From assembly GCA_013399305.1 (NCBI GenBank), contig VXAI01000039.1:2968868-3032867 (forward strand): 64,000 nucleotides of DNA, read 5' to 3'. Under the pieces are notes generated by a model. The model did not search any database. It saw only the letters and a list, made by a program, of their open reading frames with translations, and was not told the DNA's origin. This stretch comes from Rostratula benghalensis. Lineage: Eukaryota; Chordata; Aves; Charadriiformes; Rostratulidae. Below, one piece after another: positions 13,619 through 24,140 of this stretch (position 1 is its first letter; every line of letters starts with the position of its first letter). The translations under genes were made by a program, and so were the position numbers.

Positions 13619-16600
13619 TACCTACCATATTTTATACACATAGTTAGTTCCTTTGCTGTGATGGTTTCCCTCTATGCTTGAATTATTTTTTGCAAGATTC
13701 ATTTCAGAAAACTACTAAACAATCATTTCACTGGAATTCATTGCAGAGTCCCCTGAAAAGACATCTTTTTTTCCCATGTAGCTATTTCTTTGGGATCAAT
13801 ATATGATGGCTAAATTGAAAACATATTTGGCAAATGATAGATGGTAACTACATTGATACAAAGTGGTTTAGATCACACTTTGCTTTGCTTTTCAATTGTT
13901 ACAGATATACTTTGAGGGATGAACATCAACGGAGCTCTTTATATTTTGGCCTTTTTTTTGAGCAAAGATTAGAAACCCCTATTGCATTTCCACGTTAATC
14001 TAAGAGCATCTGATTCAGTTCTTTTTAAATTTGTTGCCTTTTGACAGAGATAATTGCCTTGCTCTCAGTAAACTGGGTTTAATTTAGCAGGTGGTTGAAG
14101 AAAGAATGCCAGTCTGTTAAATAAATCCATTCTGTTAATTTATAAAATTTGAGAACGTTTGAATATATACAGGAAAGAACTTGGAAGTGTAAATGTGGGT
14201 CTGTATGCACAATTATAATGTATACTATACTTGTTTTCTGATCTTCCCTTTCTGCAGACTCCTGTTGAAAACTATGCCCAGACTTTCAGAGGAACTGAAT
14301 GCCATGGAGCCTATTAACTTCCAGTGGACTCTCAGTGCCTCTGAAGCTATTTGTGGTAAAGGGCCACAGTATTTTAGAGAGGTGGCTTGAGAGATGCACT
14401 TGTAGCATGTCTTGGATCAGAGGAAGGTATAAAGCCACCTTACCCTTTTAATTGGTAATCATATTCGGTCAAGCATCCTGCCATCCCTTTGTACAGGAAA
14501 CAATTCCTCAGCCTCATCTCTACCTGATGTATAAGAGACTATAACTGTGTAATTCCTTGTCACTCATAAAAGATTTCTCTTCCTCCTTTTTATATGGTGC
14601 CAGGACCAGTTATGATCTGGTCCTGTCCATTAGTGTTGTAATAGACTTTCTGCTAGCAGGAAGATATATGAGTTTCTACTACGCAATTTAACACATTAGG
14701 CTGATCTCAGCAACTTTTGATTTTTTTTATCATGTGTCTGGATGGATTTTAGCTAAGGCAATGTTACAGAATTACTTCATTCAACTTCTTGGCTTAGAAG
14801 GCAGCCTGAAATCAATAAATTGAGAGGGCCAGCAACTTAATATGAACAATTATGAGCATACATGTGCTGTTACCCTCTTCCTTTTCTACAGGCAGGTCTC
14901 TGTGATCAGGAAGCCCTGAGCCTGGGGGACAGCTTCAAGGTGCACAATTTTCAGCTTAGCAGCAAGACCCAAATTCCACATACAAACCTGACACTGCTGC
15001 AGGGTTCTCAAGGATTTTGCAGAGAAGTAAAAGTGAAGTATTTGCAGACCACTTGATCGATGCAATGCTTACAGAATTCAAATTTTAAGTTATTTCCAAG
15101 GTAGAAAGCTTGCTTCTGTTCAACGTAAAATATTAGACAACGTGTCCAGAATCTACTGATTTTACACATCTGCATCCTCATGTAGGTGCATGCTTTATAT
15201 AGGTATGTGAAAATGTATGTAACTATGTGTGTACCAGTTTGGCAGGGGGAATATGTATACAAATTAATCCATAATTTAATAGCTCAATAACTTCTATTTA
15301 AATAGGCTATTGAAACAACTATTTTCTTGGCAGAAAGATGAAATTCAATTTTGTTTTTCAAAGTGTACCTATGATCCCAATCTTCAGCATAATTTGGATT
15401 TTAATACTCATACTTTACATTTTCCTACCAAAAAAAAATTGGATACACTACAATTATTGCCTATGACATTCCTAGCATTGGAAAACATCAGCAAGAAACA
15501 TTGATCAGATGAGATGAATGTATGTCCGGAAAAAATCTTACAAATGAAATTAATGCACTGTTGTTGCTTACCGTGCAGGCAGGCAGTCATAGAGCTAAGG
15601 TGTGCCCAGTGACAACGGATCTGCAGAGTATTTTACAGGCATAAGATTAATGATTTTGGTATTAGACAGGACAAAATGCCTGAGGAATTCTGATTAAGCA
15701 ATCTAAAAGTGTACTGCCATATGCTGGGCCAAGATAAAACTGAGGAATATATATTAGGATGTATCTTTACACCGTGGCTTTCTTATAAATCTAAGATAAA
15801 TCTTTACCTGATTGAGGCAAAAAGAACATGTACTTGTCTGCCACATCAGTGTGACAAATATCCATATCATTAATGGAACAGAAGTTATAATCTCTGTAAA
15901 CTGTGGGATCTTTAATTACAAATTTAGGCACAGGTCCCTGCAAGTGTAGAATATCCCTAAATATGTGCAAAAATGGCAGTTTCATGTGCAGGAGCTGTGG
16001 TTGCCAAAGAGATGTTAAATGAATCTTGGTCCTGGTCCTAGGACAGTTCCTCAGTTCCTCTCTCCCTCTATCAGAAGGGCTGTCAGAGGGGTGCTCACAG
16101 CTTTTGCATCTCTGATCCTTGCAGAAGGGTGAAGGAACTCCTTCCAGAAAGGGAGGAGCTAGGGAAGCTCTAGAAATGTCTTCTGCCTAGTGTCAATAGG
16201 AGCTGGAACTATAGGATAGGGTCACTAAGTGCTCTACCTGGGAACAAAATAACGGGGACACAGTACAGAAAATGTCCTTGCCATAATGCATGACAATTAT
16301 TATTACCGTCATTACAAACAGCTGAATAAAAGAAGAAGCTCTTTTTATATATAGAATACCAAATAGCTTTTCCTCTGACATTTTATATTTAGTTTGAATA
16401 CAGGTATTGCAAGCACTCTTCCATACATCCATTGCATTCAACCTGAAAAGCCACCAGCCCCATGTTTGTTGGTTTTCTCTTCCATCCTCTCCTAACTGTC
16501 CTTCCCCTGTTTTATCCTCGAACAGAGACTAAAAACCTATTCTACAGTAGTTTTCTACTGCACAGTAGTTTTCAATGTTTCTTCAAGCATTTGACGGGAC

Positions 16601-17020
16601 TGGAAAAGATCTCGGTGACAACCTTTTGTCCTGTCACCCTCAGCAACACTGAGGATGAAGGAAAAAAAATTACACCATGGGCCAGATTCAATACAACATC
16701 TGTACCCTTAAATCTTGTTTAGGTGCCTAATTAATTTTAGGAAAAATCTTAAAGCTTAAATGCTTTGCTGAGATCTGATATTCAGATGCTGAAAAGTCAG
16801 GCATTTCAGTATCACCCTCGGAGATTCTAAATATTGCCTACATAGTCTCTCAGTCCCCTGTGTACATATACATTTCAATATGCCCTCCATATTAACAAGG
16901 GATTAACAATTGATTGCCTGATTTTCTGTGCAATGGTCCATATGCCTCATATTTCTCAGCCAACTTTTTTTCTGCTGGTCCACAAGTTTACACTGTGATT
17001 CAAATGGGCTTATAAGCAGG

Positions 17021-17071
17021 AAGGAAAGAAAGAAAGAAGGAAGCAAAGAAGAAAGGAAGGAAGGGAGGAAA
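17021..17071 (+). repeat. Purine-rich low-complexity tract
   Basis: An imperfect mixture of GGAA, GAAA and GGGA units with almost no pyrimidines, such as AGGAAGGAAAGAAAGAAAG near its start. It behaves as a degenerate GA-type microsatellite. The open frame that reads through it (rich in Lys, Glu and Arg) is an artefact of the repeat. Confidence 0.85.
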
Positions 17072-20000
17072 AATCAATTTGATTCTTTTCATGTCTGTGA
17101 ATCAAGATCTCCAGCTGTGGCAAACTAACACAAAGTGCTTTAGTGCCAACATCAGCAGCCCTGGAAGTGCCAGCTTCCAAGCATTTGTTTAGATTTCAGT
17201 GAACATGTGCTGCACTGAGCTTAGTGTATTAACCCTTGTTCATAATGAAGTTGATAAAAAACAGACCTTCATGGCTGGTATAACATACTTATTGACCTTA
17301 TTTCTGCCAGCTTTGTTCTTTAATTTTTCTTTATTAGAAAAGTTCATTAAAATTGCTGAACCAAGGAAACTAACTGCAGGGAAAAGTTCAGATGTAGTAC
17401 ATTAATAAAAATTGTCATTCTTTTAGTTAAGAGTATGACTGATGAAAATGTCCACCAAATAAACCTGTGGAATTATGGCAAAAAAATAGGAAAAGAACAT
17501 AGCTATGACCCACATCATATTGTGATGGTGTCTTTTACTCTGCAACATCTTGAGTATCTTCTATTTAACCTGGGCCAAATCCTGATTCCCTCCTCCAGCT
17601 GTTTTTTGTTTATTTTTCAGCATGTGGCTATTTCAAACTTTGTGACCATGGAAAATGGTTGTCTCCATGCAAAAATAAGCCTTTTTGTTTGGTTGTTTGT
17701 TTTTTTGTTTTGTTTTTGAATAAAACATATCAAGAATATTGGGCTGGGATTCCCAGGTGAAATAAGACAATCTCTGTGTTGCTGTTGTATATAAGATGTA
17801 CCTTTTTCTTAAAAGATTCTGCTTCATTATTCTGCTGGTTGATGTTTATTTCTGCTGCTACAGTGAATGAAAGGCAATTCTAGCTACTAGTAAACGTGAC
17901 TTGGAATTTCCCTCCTCTCCATACTTCTTTTTCTCTGCATTTGTTCCGGACTGAATGAATGTTTTGAATGACAAGCATAGTACCCGTATTTCAGATAAGG
18001 TTTTACTAGAGCTTTCTACAGTGTCTTTATTGGCCTCCCTTTACTGGAAATGCCTCCCCTTGCATATTCTAGGATTCATTAGTCTTTGTCATGTCTGTAG
18101 CGACTTAGTAACTGAGAGTAAAATTTTTATTTTAGTTAACTTTATAAGAATTATAGAACATCCCTCAAATTACTCAGAAATAGCCCTTTTAGGGCTATCT
18201 ACTTAATCCAGTACTCCCAACCTAATATTTCTTTGTCTATACAATTTAATCTACTCTGGTCTATTTAACTGATTCTAGATAGTTTGTTCCTGTCCAAATT
18301 AACTTATCCTTCCTAGCTCAGGTTACCTTTATGGCATTGATATTATGATCTCATAGCCTCTTACCAGCACAGAATAAGTTGCTCTAGGAGAAGGACCAGA
18401 AATGAAACAGCTGCTGAGGTATACACATTTGCATTCTCACTTTCTCTCCTTGCAATCGATGCCACTGTCAAATTTCCAGTCTACTGATACAGATGCAAAA
18501 TTAAGGCTTTATTGCCCTTTCTTTCAGAAATCCCAGGCAAGGAAAACAGATCAGGCCTCAAGCAAAGGAATCTAGTTATTCTTTTTCTTCTCCCTGAAAG
18601 ACTATGAAAACTAAAGTGAGTATTATTTAATATTATCTTTTAATAGGTCCTGTATATCTTGTTTTCAAAATTGATTTGGAAAACCTGCCAGCAACAGAAA
18701 ACAGCATGAGCTAAGAGCGAAAAAGCCAAGCATTTCTTCATTGATCAGCTGCTATACTTCTGTGACTTTAGAAGCAGAAATCTTAAGGCTTCAATACTTT
18801 TGAATGTATATAAATTATATAATATAGCTTTTAAAAACAAAACACATAAAATGCACATGGATATTCACAGAGAAGAACCAGGATTTTACATTGATTAATC
18901 ATTCTCTCAGAATTTTGGATCCTTGACATTAGAAGAGCTGGAAAACACCTTACCAGACAAGAAGTGGGAGCAGGGGAGAAGCTAAAGTTTTGGCAATATC
19001 CTTATAGAAATATAGAAAGTATAACAAAACTGAAAAAAAAAAAGATATTTTTTTTTTCTGTACAAGCACTCTCACCTGTTGGAAACACTGGAAAGGAAAA
19101 ACCAAGTAATCACAGGCTGAACATGAGAAAGTTGGGTGATGCATGCCTGTGCAGTTACAGGATGCACCACTAGCATGCCTACCAAGAGAAAGGGGCAGGT
19201 GGATACTGGCAGACAACAGGACAATCATGAGCACTATTGCTCTGGTATAATGCACCTCACTGTACCTCTCTCCCAACTTGTTCCAGCCAGCTCTAACCCT
19301 TTGCAGTTGGCAAAGGTTTCAGATTTGCACGGAGTACAAGTAATTGAGTGTTACAGGACAAAGGATAAATTGTTAGAGAGGAGAAAATACGAGGGCTGTT
19401 TTGTTTGCCTGGGATCTAGTGCATGAAGGCTAGATATATGTGCAGATATTTGTACCATGATAGAAAGCACTAGGAAAATGCATAATAATTCTTGCCACCA
19501 CATTCAAGAGTAAGCAACTGCATGAACCAGAAGGCAGGATGACCAGAAGTTCAGAGAAGCCAGGTCATGAGTCTAACAAGCATGGGAGGTGTCTGCCATA
19601 CCATGGGGAGAACTGCTTAAACTGAAAGGGGTTCTTGACACAAGAACACATGGGTATAAAATGGTCACAAATAAAAAGATGAAAATAGAGAAGGGAGCCT
19701 AGCTGTCAGAACTGGAGCTTCCAGGAAGATTTTACTGAAGGTGGAAGCACAGGATGACTGTCTCATTCAATTGCATATAATTGAATTCAGTGAAGCTGAA
19801 CTGTGCCCTATCCAATCCATTGTTATCAGTGCTGTTGGGTATAATAGGTATATTTGTATCCCTTCTGTACTTTAGGGTGTATATCAGTACCCTAACAATA
19901 AACAGCAAACTCAGTTGTTGCATACAGGTTTTGTGGTGCTATTCATCTAAAAGAGAAGACCAGTTCTGACCAGATGAAATCCTGACTGTATTGGAAGCAA

Positions 20001-22159
20001 CAACAAAGCTTCTCCTGCATTCAATTTTATCTCAGCAGTTATTGCAGTAAGCTCCACACAAACACCAAGGAATAACGAGTTTATATGTATAGTCTCTGTG
20101 AATGGCATTTCCTGGCTACTTCCCAGTCACATTTCCTGAATCAGACCTCAGACTGGTCTACAACAATGAGACCGGTCTGGAACCAGATAGAAACAGCTGC
20201 TATGTATCTCCAGGGTACCATGTGCTAGGTAGAAATATGAAGTTGACATTGAATGACAAGGAGTATCATTGAGCATTTGTAGCGTTCACCCTTTTTGCTT
20301 TCCCTCCACCTTTATCTGTCAGCTGTACCCCCCTTCTGGAGTCCAGGCCAAGGTGTCTGTATGATCTGCATGAGCCGCTAAAGTTTGGAAGTTATGAGAC
20401 CCAGACCATTCTTTCCATATTTGCTGTTTGCTAGTCAGAGCTGGGGGGTGTTTTCCCCAGCACTACAGGAAATTTAGAGCAAAGACTTTATTCCACAGAG
20501 ATTTCCACCTCACAGAGTTCTCAGGGATTTCACTTTAAACAAACAAGTTGTGAGGGATTTGCACAGAGCTTAAGCTGAGCGCAGCTGAATGGCATTTGTG
20601 ATTAAAAGGCAACATGCAAAATGAAGTGGAAATAGATCCACCCACACTGGAAAAATAAAAGTATTATAAACCTTTGAGGGCTGCTCATAGAATCACTAAA
20701 CAGCAAACACACAACAAAAAAAATCCACAACAAAACTGCAGAAGAAGAAAATGGAATACAGTTTGTCTTTATTACTCTGCACTGAACTGTTACATCACCT
20801 ATTTACCCTTTGTGCCCCACTGTTTCCTCAAATACTTAACTGGTCCCTTAACATGTCTGCATGGCCACATTCATCTTGACAGAGGTCATCATGGCTCCAC
20901 TGCCACAACCCTGGTGAGCTTCCTCCTGTGTATCAAAGCTCTCTAAAGAGAGCTTTACACCAGTCGCAGCATCCCAGACTGAGGACACCTTCTGGGAGAA
21001 TAAGCGGATGTGGCACGAAGCCTGCTACATACCTTGAACTGAAGCTGCAAATTCCCTGTGTAGGCAAAATGCCCCTTCTGGCTCTAGGGAAAAAAAACTA
21101 AAATAAAAAAATCTCCTCATCCTATTCCCAATAACAGTGGCAGAATGAAGACCAAGCACTCAATGATCTCAAGATGCCAGAGTCTAGTTTAATCCTTACA
21201 GGGTCTGGGCCAGTCTAAATCTAATCCTGGCCTGAAGAAGTCATGTAAAGCTTTTCCGTATCTTTGGTCACATCTACAGAAGGCTACTACTTCATCAGGA
21301 AGAATAAGCTTCTGCACACTCAGTCACTGCTTCAGCAGTAGCAACAAGATGCTTGCAAAAGACAGTCCACGTGGCTGTAGCCCAAAAAACCCAGCTTGCT
21401 GATACTGTCACCAGGGCACCTACCATCCCTCCCGTGTATTTGCTGCAGACAGAGATAGCCTGAAACCAGGATTCACCCAGGTGTCTGCCAGTTGGACCAC
21501 GCTGTCCTATAGCACTCACTGAGGGACATCAGAAAGGTCTCGCCTACAGCATCTGGTACATTCCAGAAATCATCAGGAGTGGGACGCTGGCTTGTGTAGC
21601 AGAATGACATGTGGCCCTGCAAATACACGTACAACAGGATGTCCTTCTAAGAGCTCTCCCACTGTATCAGTGGGGATGTCTGTACATACTGCTGCTCCCA
21701 TCTACATGGGAAATGAGTTCCTAAAAACAAGAATGAATTTCTGTCCCTATGTGCATCAGCTTCAGCATAAGTGCATAGCTTCTGATCATGTCCAGGAAAC
21801 AGGTACAGAAAAAAAAATAACCTTAGAGATGCTACTCACCATGTAGAGAATATTAAAGAGCGAACAATGAAAACTGGATGAAAGCTACTGGTCGAGCATT
21901 TTTCTGAGGCAGAAGGTAAATTACAAAATATAAAATTTGTGGGTGAGGGAAAACATGCATTTTATTGATTGCAAAATTACACTACTGTCACAGTCTCCAG
22001 TTTTTCCTTCTGACGTTCATAACAATATACAATCTAGATAACTAGCCAGAAACAACTCTACAACATTAAGACAAAAGAAATAGAAAATTAGGAATTTAGC
22101 AAAAGTCCCTGTTTAAAAGAATGTGTAAAACCCAGTGGCTGTTTGTAACAGAAATTACC

Positions 22160-22726
22160 TTCCTGTTGTTTAGTGGAGGAGAACTCTCTGGAAGATGCAC
22201 TGAAAGAGCAGCAAGAGAAGAATGAGGAATGGAAAAGGCCAGGGCACCTAAGGTGTCAGTTGTTGTAAAGACACAGGGAGACATGAAGAGGGTACGGGAC
22301 GAAGACCAGTTGTGAAGCTTGGCTAGGAAGAAGGTGTCAGAGCATGTGCAAGGTCACTTTCAGCAGAGGAGAAAGCAGCTGAAGAGATCATGGGCTCTGG
22401 AAGGAGGAAACACCAAAGCTAGTGAGGCAGAAAGTGGAAATAAGTAGTAAAGGTGCTTGAAGAGAAGAGGTGACCTAGGTCTTTTTAAGAGGAGAAGCTG
22501 TGGTATGCCAGATACAGAGTGACAATTGCTAAATAAAAGAAAGGGGATGTGTACCAAGAGACTACTGAAAACCACAAAAAGACTCAATCAGAAGCTAGAA
22601 TCGGTCACCAGAGATAGGAAGCATGAGAACGTACATTTTTAAATCAGTGACGAAGCTGGAGTGAACTGAGGACTAGAAAGATAGATGCATTTGGTAGCTG
22701 GGCAGAAGAAGGAAATTCACTTGTCA
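22160..22726 (+). other. Purine-biased stretch, no gene
   Basis: For about 560 bp the forward strand is visibly rich in A and G and poor in pyrimidines (GAGGAG, AGAGAAG and GGAAG motifs recur), without being a simple repeat. It ends at the start of a CR1 fragment. The reverse frame at 22360-22587 is open only because the complement is pyrimidine-rich and yields Leu/Ser/Phe/Pro codons. I do not recognise a repeat family or exon here. Confidence 0.5.
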
Positions 22727-23020
22727 GAATCATAGAACAGACTAACAGAACTGCCTATATTGGAAGGGACCTTTCAGATCACCTAGTTCAACCATCAACG
22801 TGACACTGCAGAAAAAACATCACTTTAAACAGATCTCTAAGCGCTATGTCTACTTGTTTTTGAAATACCTCCAGGGATGGTGACCCAACCACTTCCCTGG
22901 GAAGCTTATTCCAATGCTTGATAACACTTTTAGAGTAAATTTTTTTCCTAATATACAGTCTAAGCCTCCTCTGTAGCAACTTGAGGCCATGTCCTCTTGT
23001 CCTAAATTGGTATGGCCCTC
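22727..23020 (-). mobile_element. CR1 LINE fragment with ORF2 C-terminus
   Basis: This is the 3' end of a CR1 element in antisense orientation. Near 22760 it has the reverse complement of the usual CR1 tail (GGAAGGGACCTTTCAGATCA, then CTAGTTCAACC). On the reverse strand, 22979 to 22788 keeps about 63 open codons matching the C-terminal end of CR1 ORF2: an RRLRL-x-IRKK segment, then KHWNKLPREVV, SPSLEVF and ALRDL. That end lies beyond the reverse transcriptase catalytic core and is known from several CR1 subfamilies. The copy is truncated and more diverged than those near 33.4 and 57 kb, so it is probably older or of another subfamily. It is not functional. Confidence 0.9.
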
Positions 23021-24040
23021 TACTTATTAGGTATACTTCTGAAATTACCTACCCCACTGTGAAAATATGTTTTGGAGTTTCATTTTATTTTAGAATGCTG
23101 ATGATGTTATGAGTAATTTTCTCCTCTCCTCAAAATGGAAAAAGACTTGCTCTGAAGATCCTTTATACTCAAGCACTGAAAAGTGGAGTCAGGCTGCATT
23201 CCCATGTTTTTGCCATGACTAAGAACGTCTGAAATAAGACATCCATATACCTCCATCTGTCAAATATTTTAATTTGCAATTTTATCTTTTTTTACTTTTC
23301 TTTTTAGCTTGTACTTGCAAATGGATCATGCGGTATGGTTAGGTGGCTCTTTCACAGTCATCTTATTTTAATGAGTTTTTAATAGCTTGTCAAGTCTTGA
23401 TTATTATGCTGGAAATAAGTCATAACCATGTTCTTTGATACTTTCTGCTTAGGTTTCATCTTTGTTGAAGGTGGGCCTTTCAGTGAGACAGAAAATACGT
23501 GACAGCCCAGGGAACCTGACTGGAAACACATATTGCAACCTCATAGAAGCTAGAAAGAAAAATGCTGCAGGTAACTAATTATGCTACTAATTTCTTATTA
23601 ACATAATAGCTTCTGTGAATTGAAAAAAAAAAAAAAAGAGCTTAGCCCACTGAACAGAGCAACTGGTCTTTGCAAGCAGTCACGGCAGTCTTACTAATAA
23701 CTATAGATTTCTCTCACAGTAGGAAACTCATCAATCAGAAAGGGAAAGGCCAAGCTATATTGAACTCTGTTCCTTAGAGGTCACTCCTTACAATCACAGA
23801 GTAGAAATCTTTCAAAGCTCCCTTCCTTTCTCCACTACAAATACAAGCTTATTAGTTATAATATATGATGCTATCTAGGTTGCATATCTGTTTATAGGGA
23901 ATTGTCTTTTAAAGCAAGATCCCTAGAGAAAAAACTGAAGGTATTCTAGTCTTTTGATCTTGGCATGCTTCCTCATGATAATATATACAAAACTTAGGAG
24001 TAAACCACACATGTACTGCACTTTCTTATGCTTCTGTTCT
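23021..24040. other. Gene-free stretch with one exon-like segment
   Basis: No supported gene. A segment at 23453-23570 has an acceptor-like CTTTCTGCTTAG before it and GCAG followed by GTAACT after it, with one frame open throughout. It is described in the findings and not called as an exon. An A15 run lies at 23623-23637. Confidence 0.5.
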
Positions 24041-24140
24041 CATAGAAATGTTGGTTGGAAGGGGCTTCTGCAGGTCATTAAGTTCAGCCTCCTACTTGAA
24101 GCAGGACTAGTCCCAATCAAGATAAGGTCAGGTGTGGCTT
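24041..24140 (-). mobile_element. CR1 LINE 3'-UTR fragment
   Basis: About 100 bp match the reverse complement of a CR1 3' untranslated region: CATAGAAATGTTGGTTGGAA, then GGGGCTTCTGCAGGTCATTA, CAGCCTCCTACTTGAAGCAG and GACTAGTCCCAATCAAGATA. This belongs to the subfamily type whose tail reads ggttggaagg-gacctctggaggtcat, different from the copy at 33.4 kb. No coding part remains. Both ends are degraded and there is no visible target-site duplication. The local open frame at 23954-24157 is incidental. Confidence 0.85.

Larger units (their letters stand above)
12500..22159. other. Gene-free stretch with simple repeats
   Basis: No supported gene. Contents seen: a 36-bp tandem repeat at 13527-13618; a 9-bp-arm hairpin at 14601-14625; a purine-rich tract at 17021-17071; an A11 and T10 inverted run at 19033-19057; a 12-bp direct duplication with 18-bp spacing at 16544-16573; and a small G/C hairpin at 20441-20460. 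An exon-like segment at 14258-14355 has acceptor and donor consensus but no recognisable protein. Around 21300-21680 the composition is less AT-rich and short frames are open on both strands, unrecognised. Confidence 0.6.

Noticed and set aside
20441..20460. CTGGGG...CCCCAG stem followed by an A-rich segment, terminator-like
   Set aside because: Intrinsic terminators are a bacterial feature, and this is vertebrate nuclear DNA with no gene upstream.
20684..20698. CATAGAATCAC word resembling a CR1 terminus
   Set aside because: Only about 11 bp match and the following sequence has no CR1 similarity.
21295..21680. Short frames open on both strands, possible processed pseudogene
   Set aside because: No recognisable protein could be read even allowing frameshifts, and there is no poly(A) tail or target duplication.
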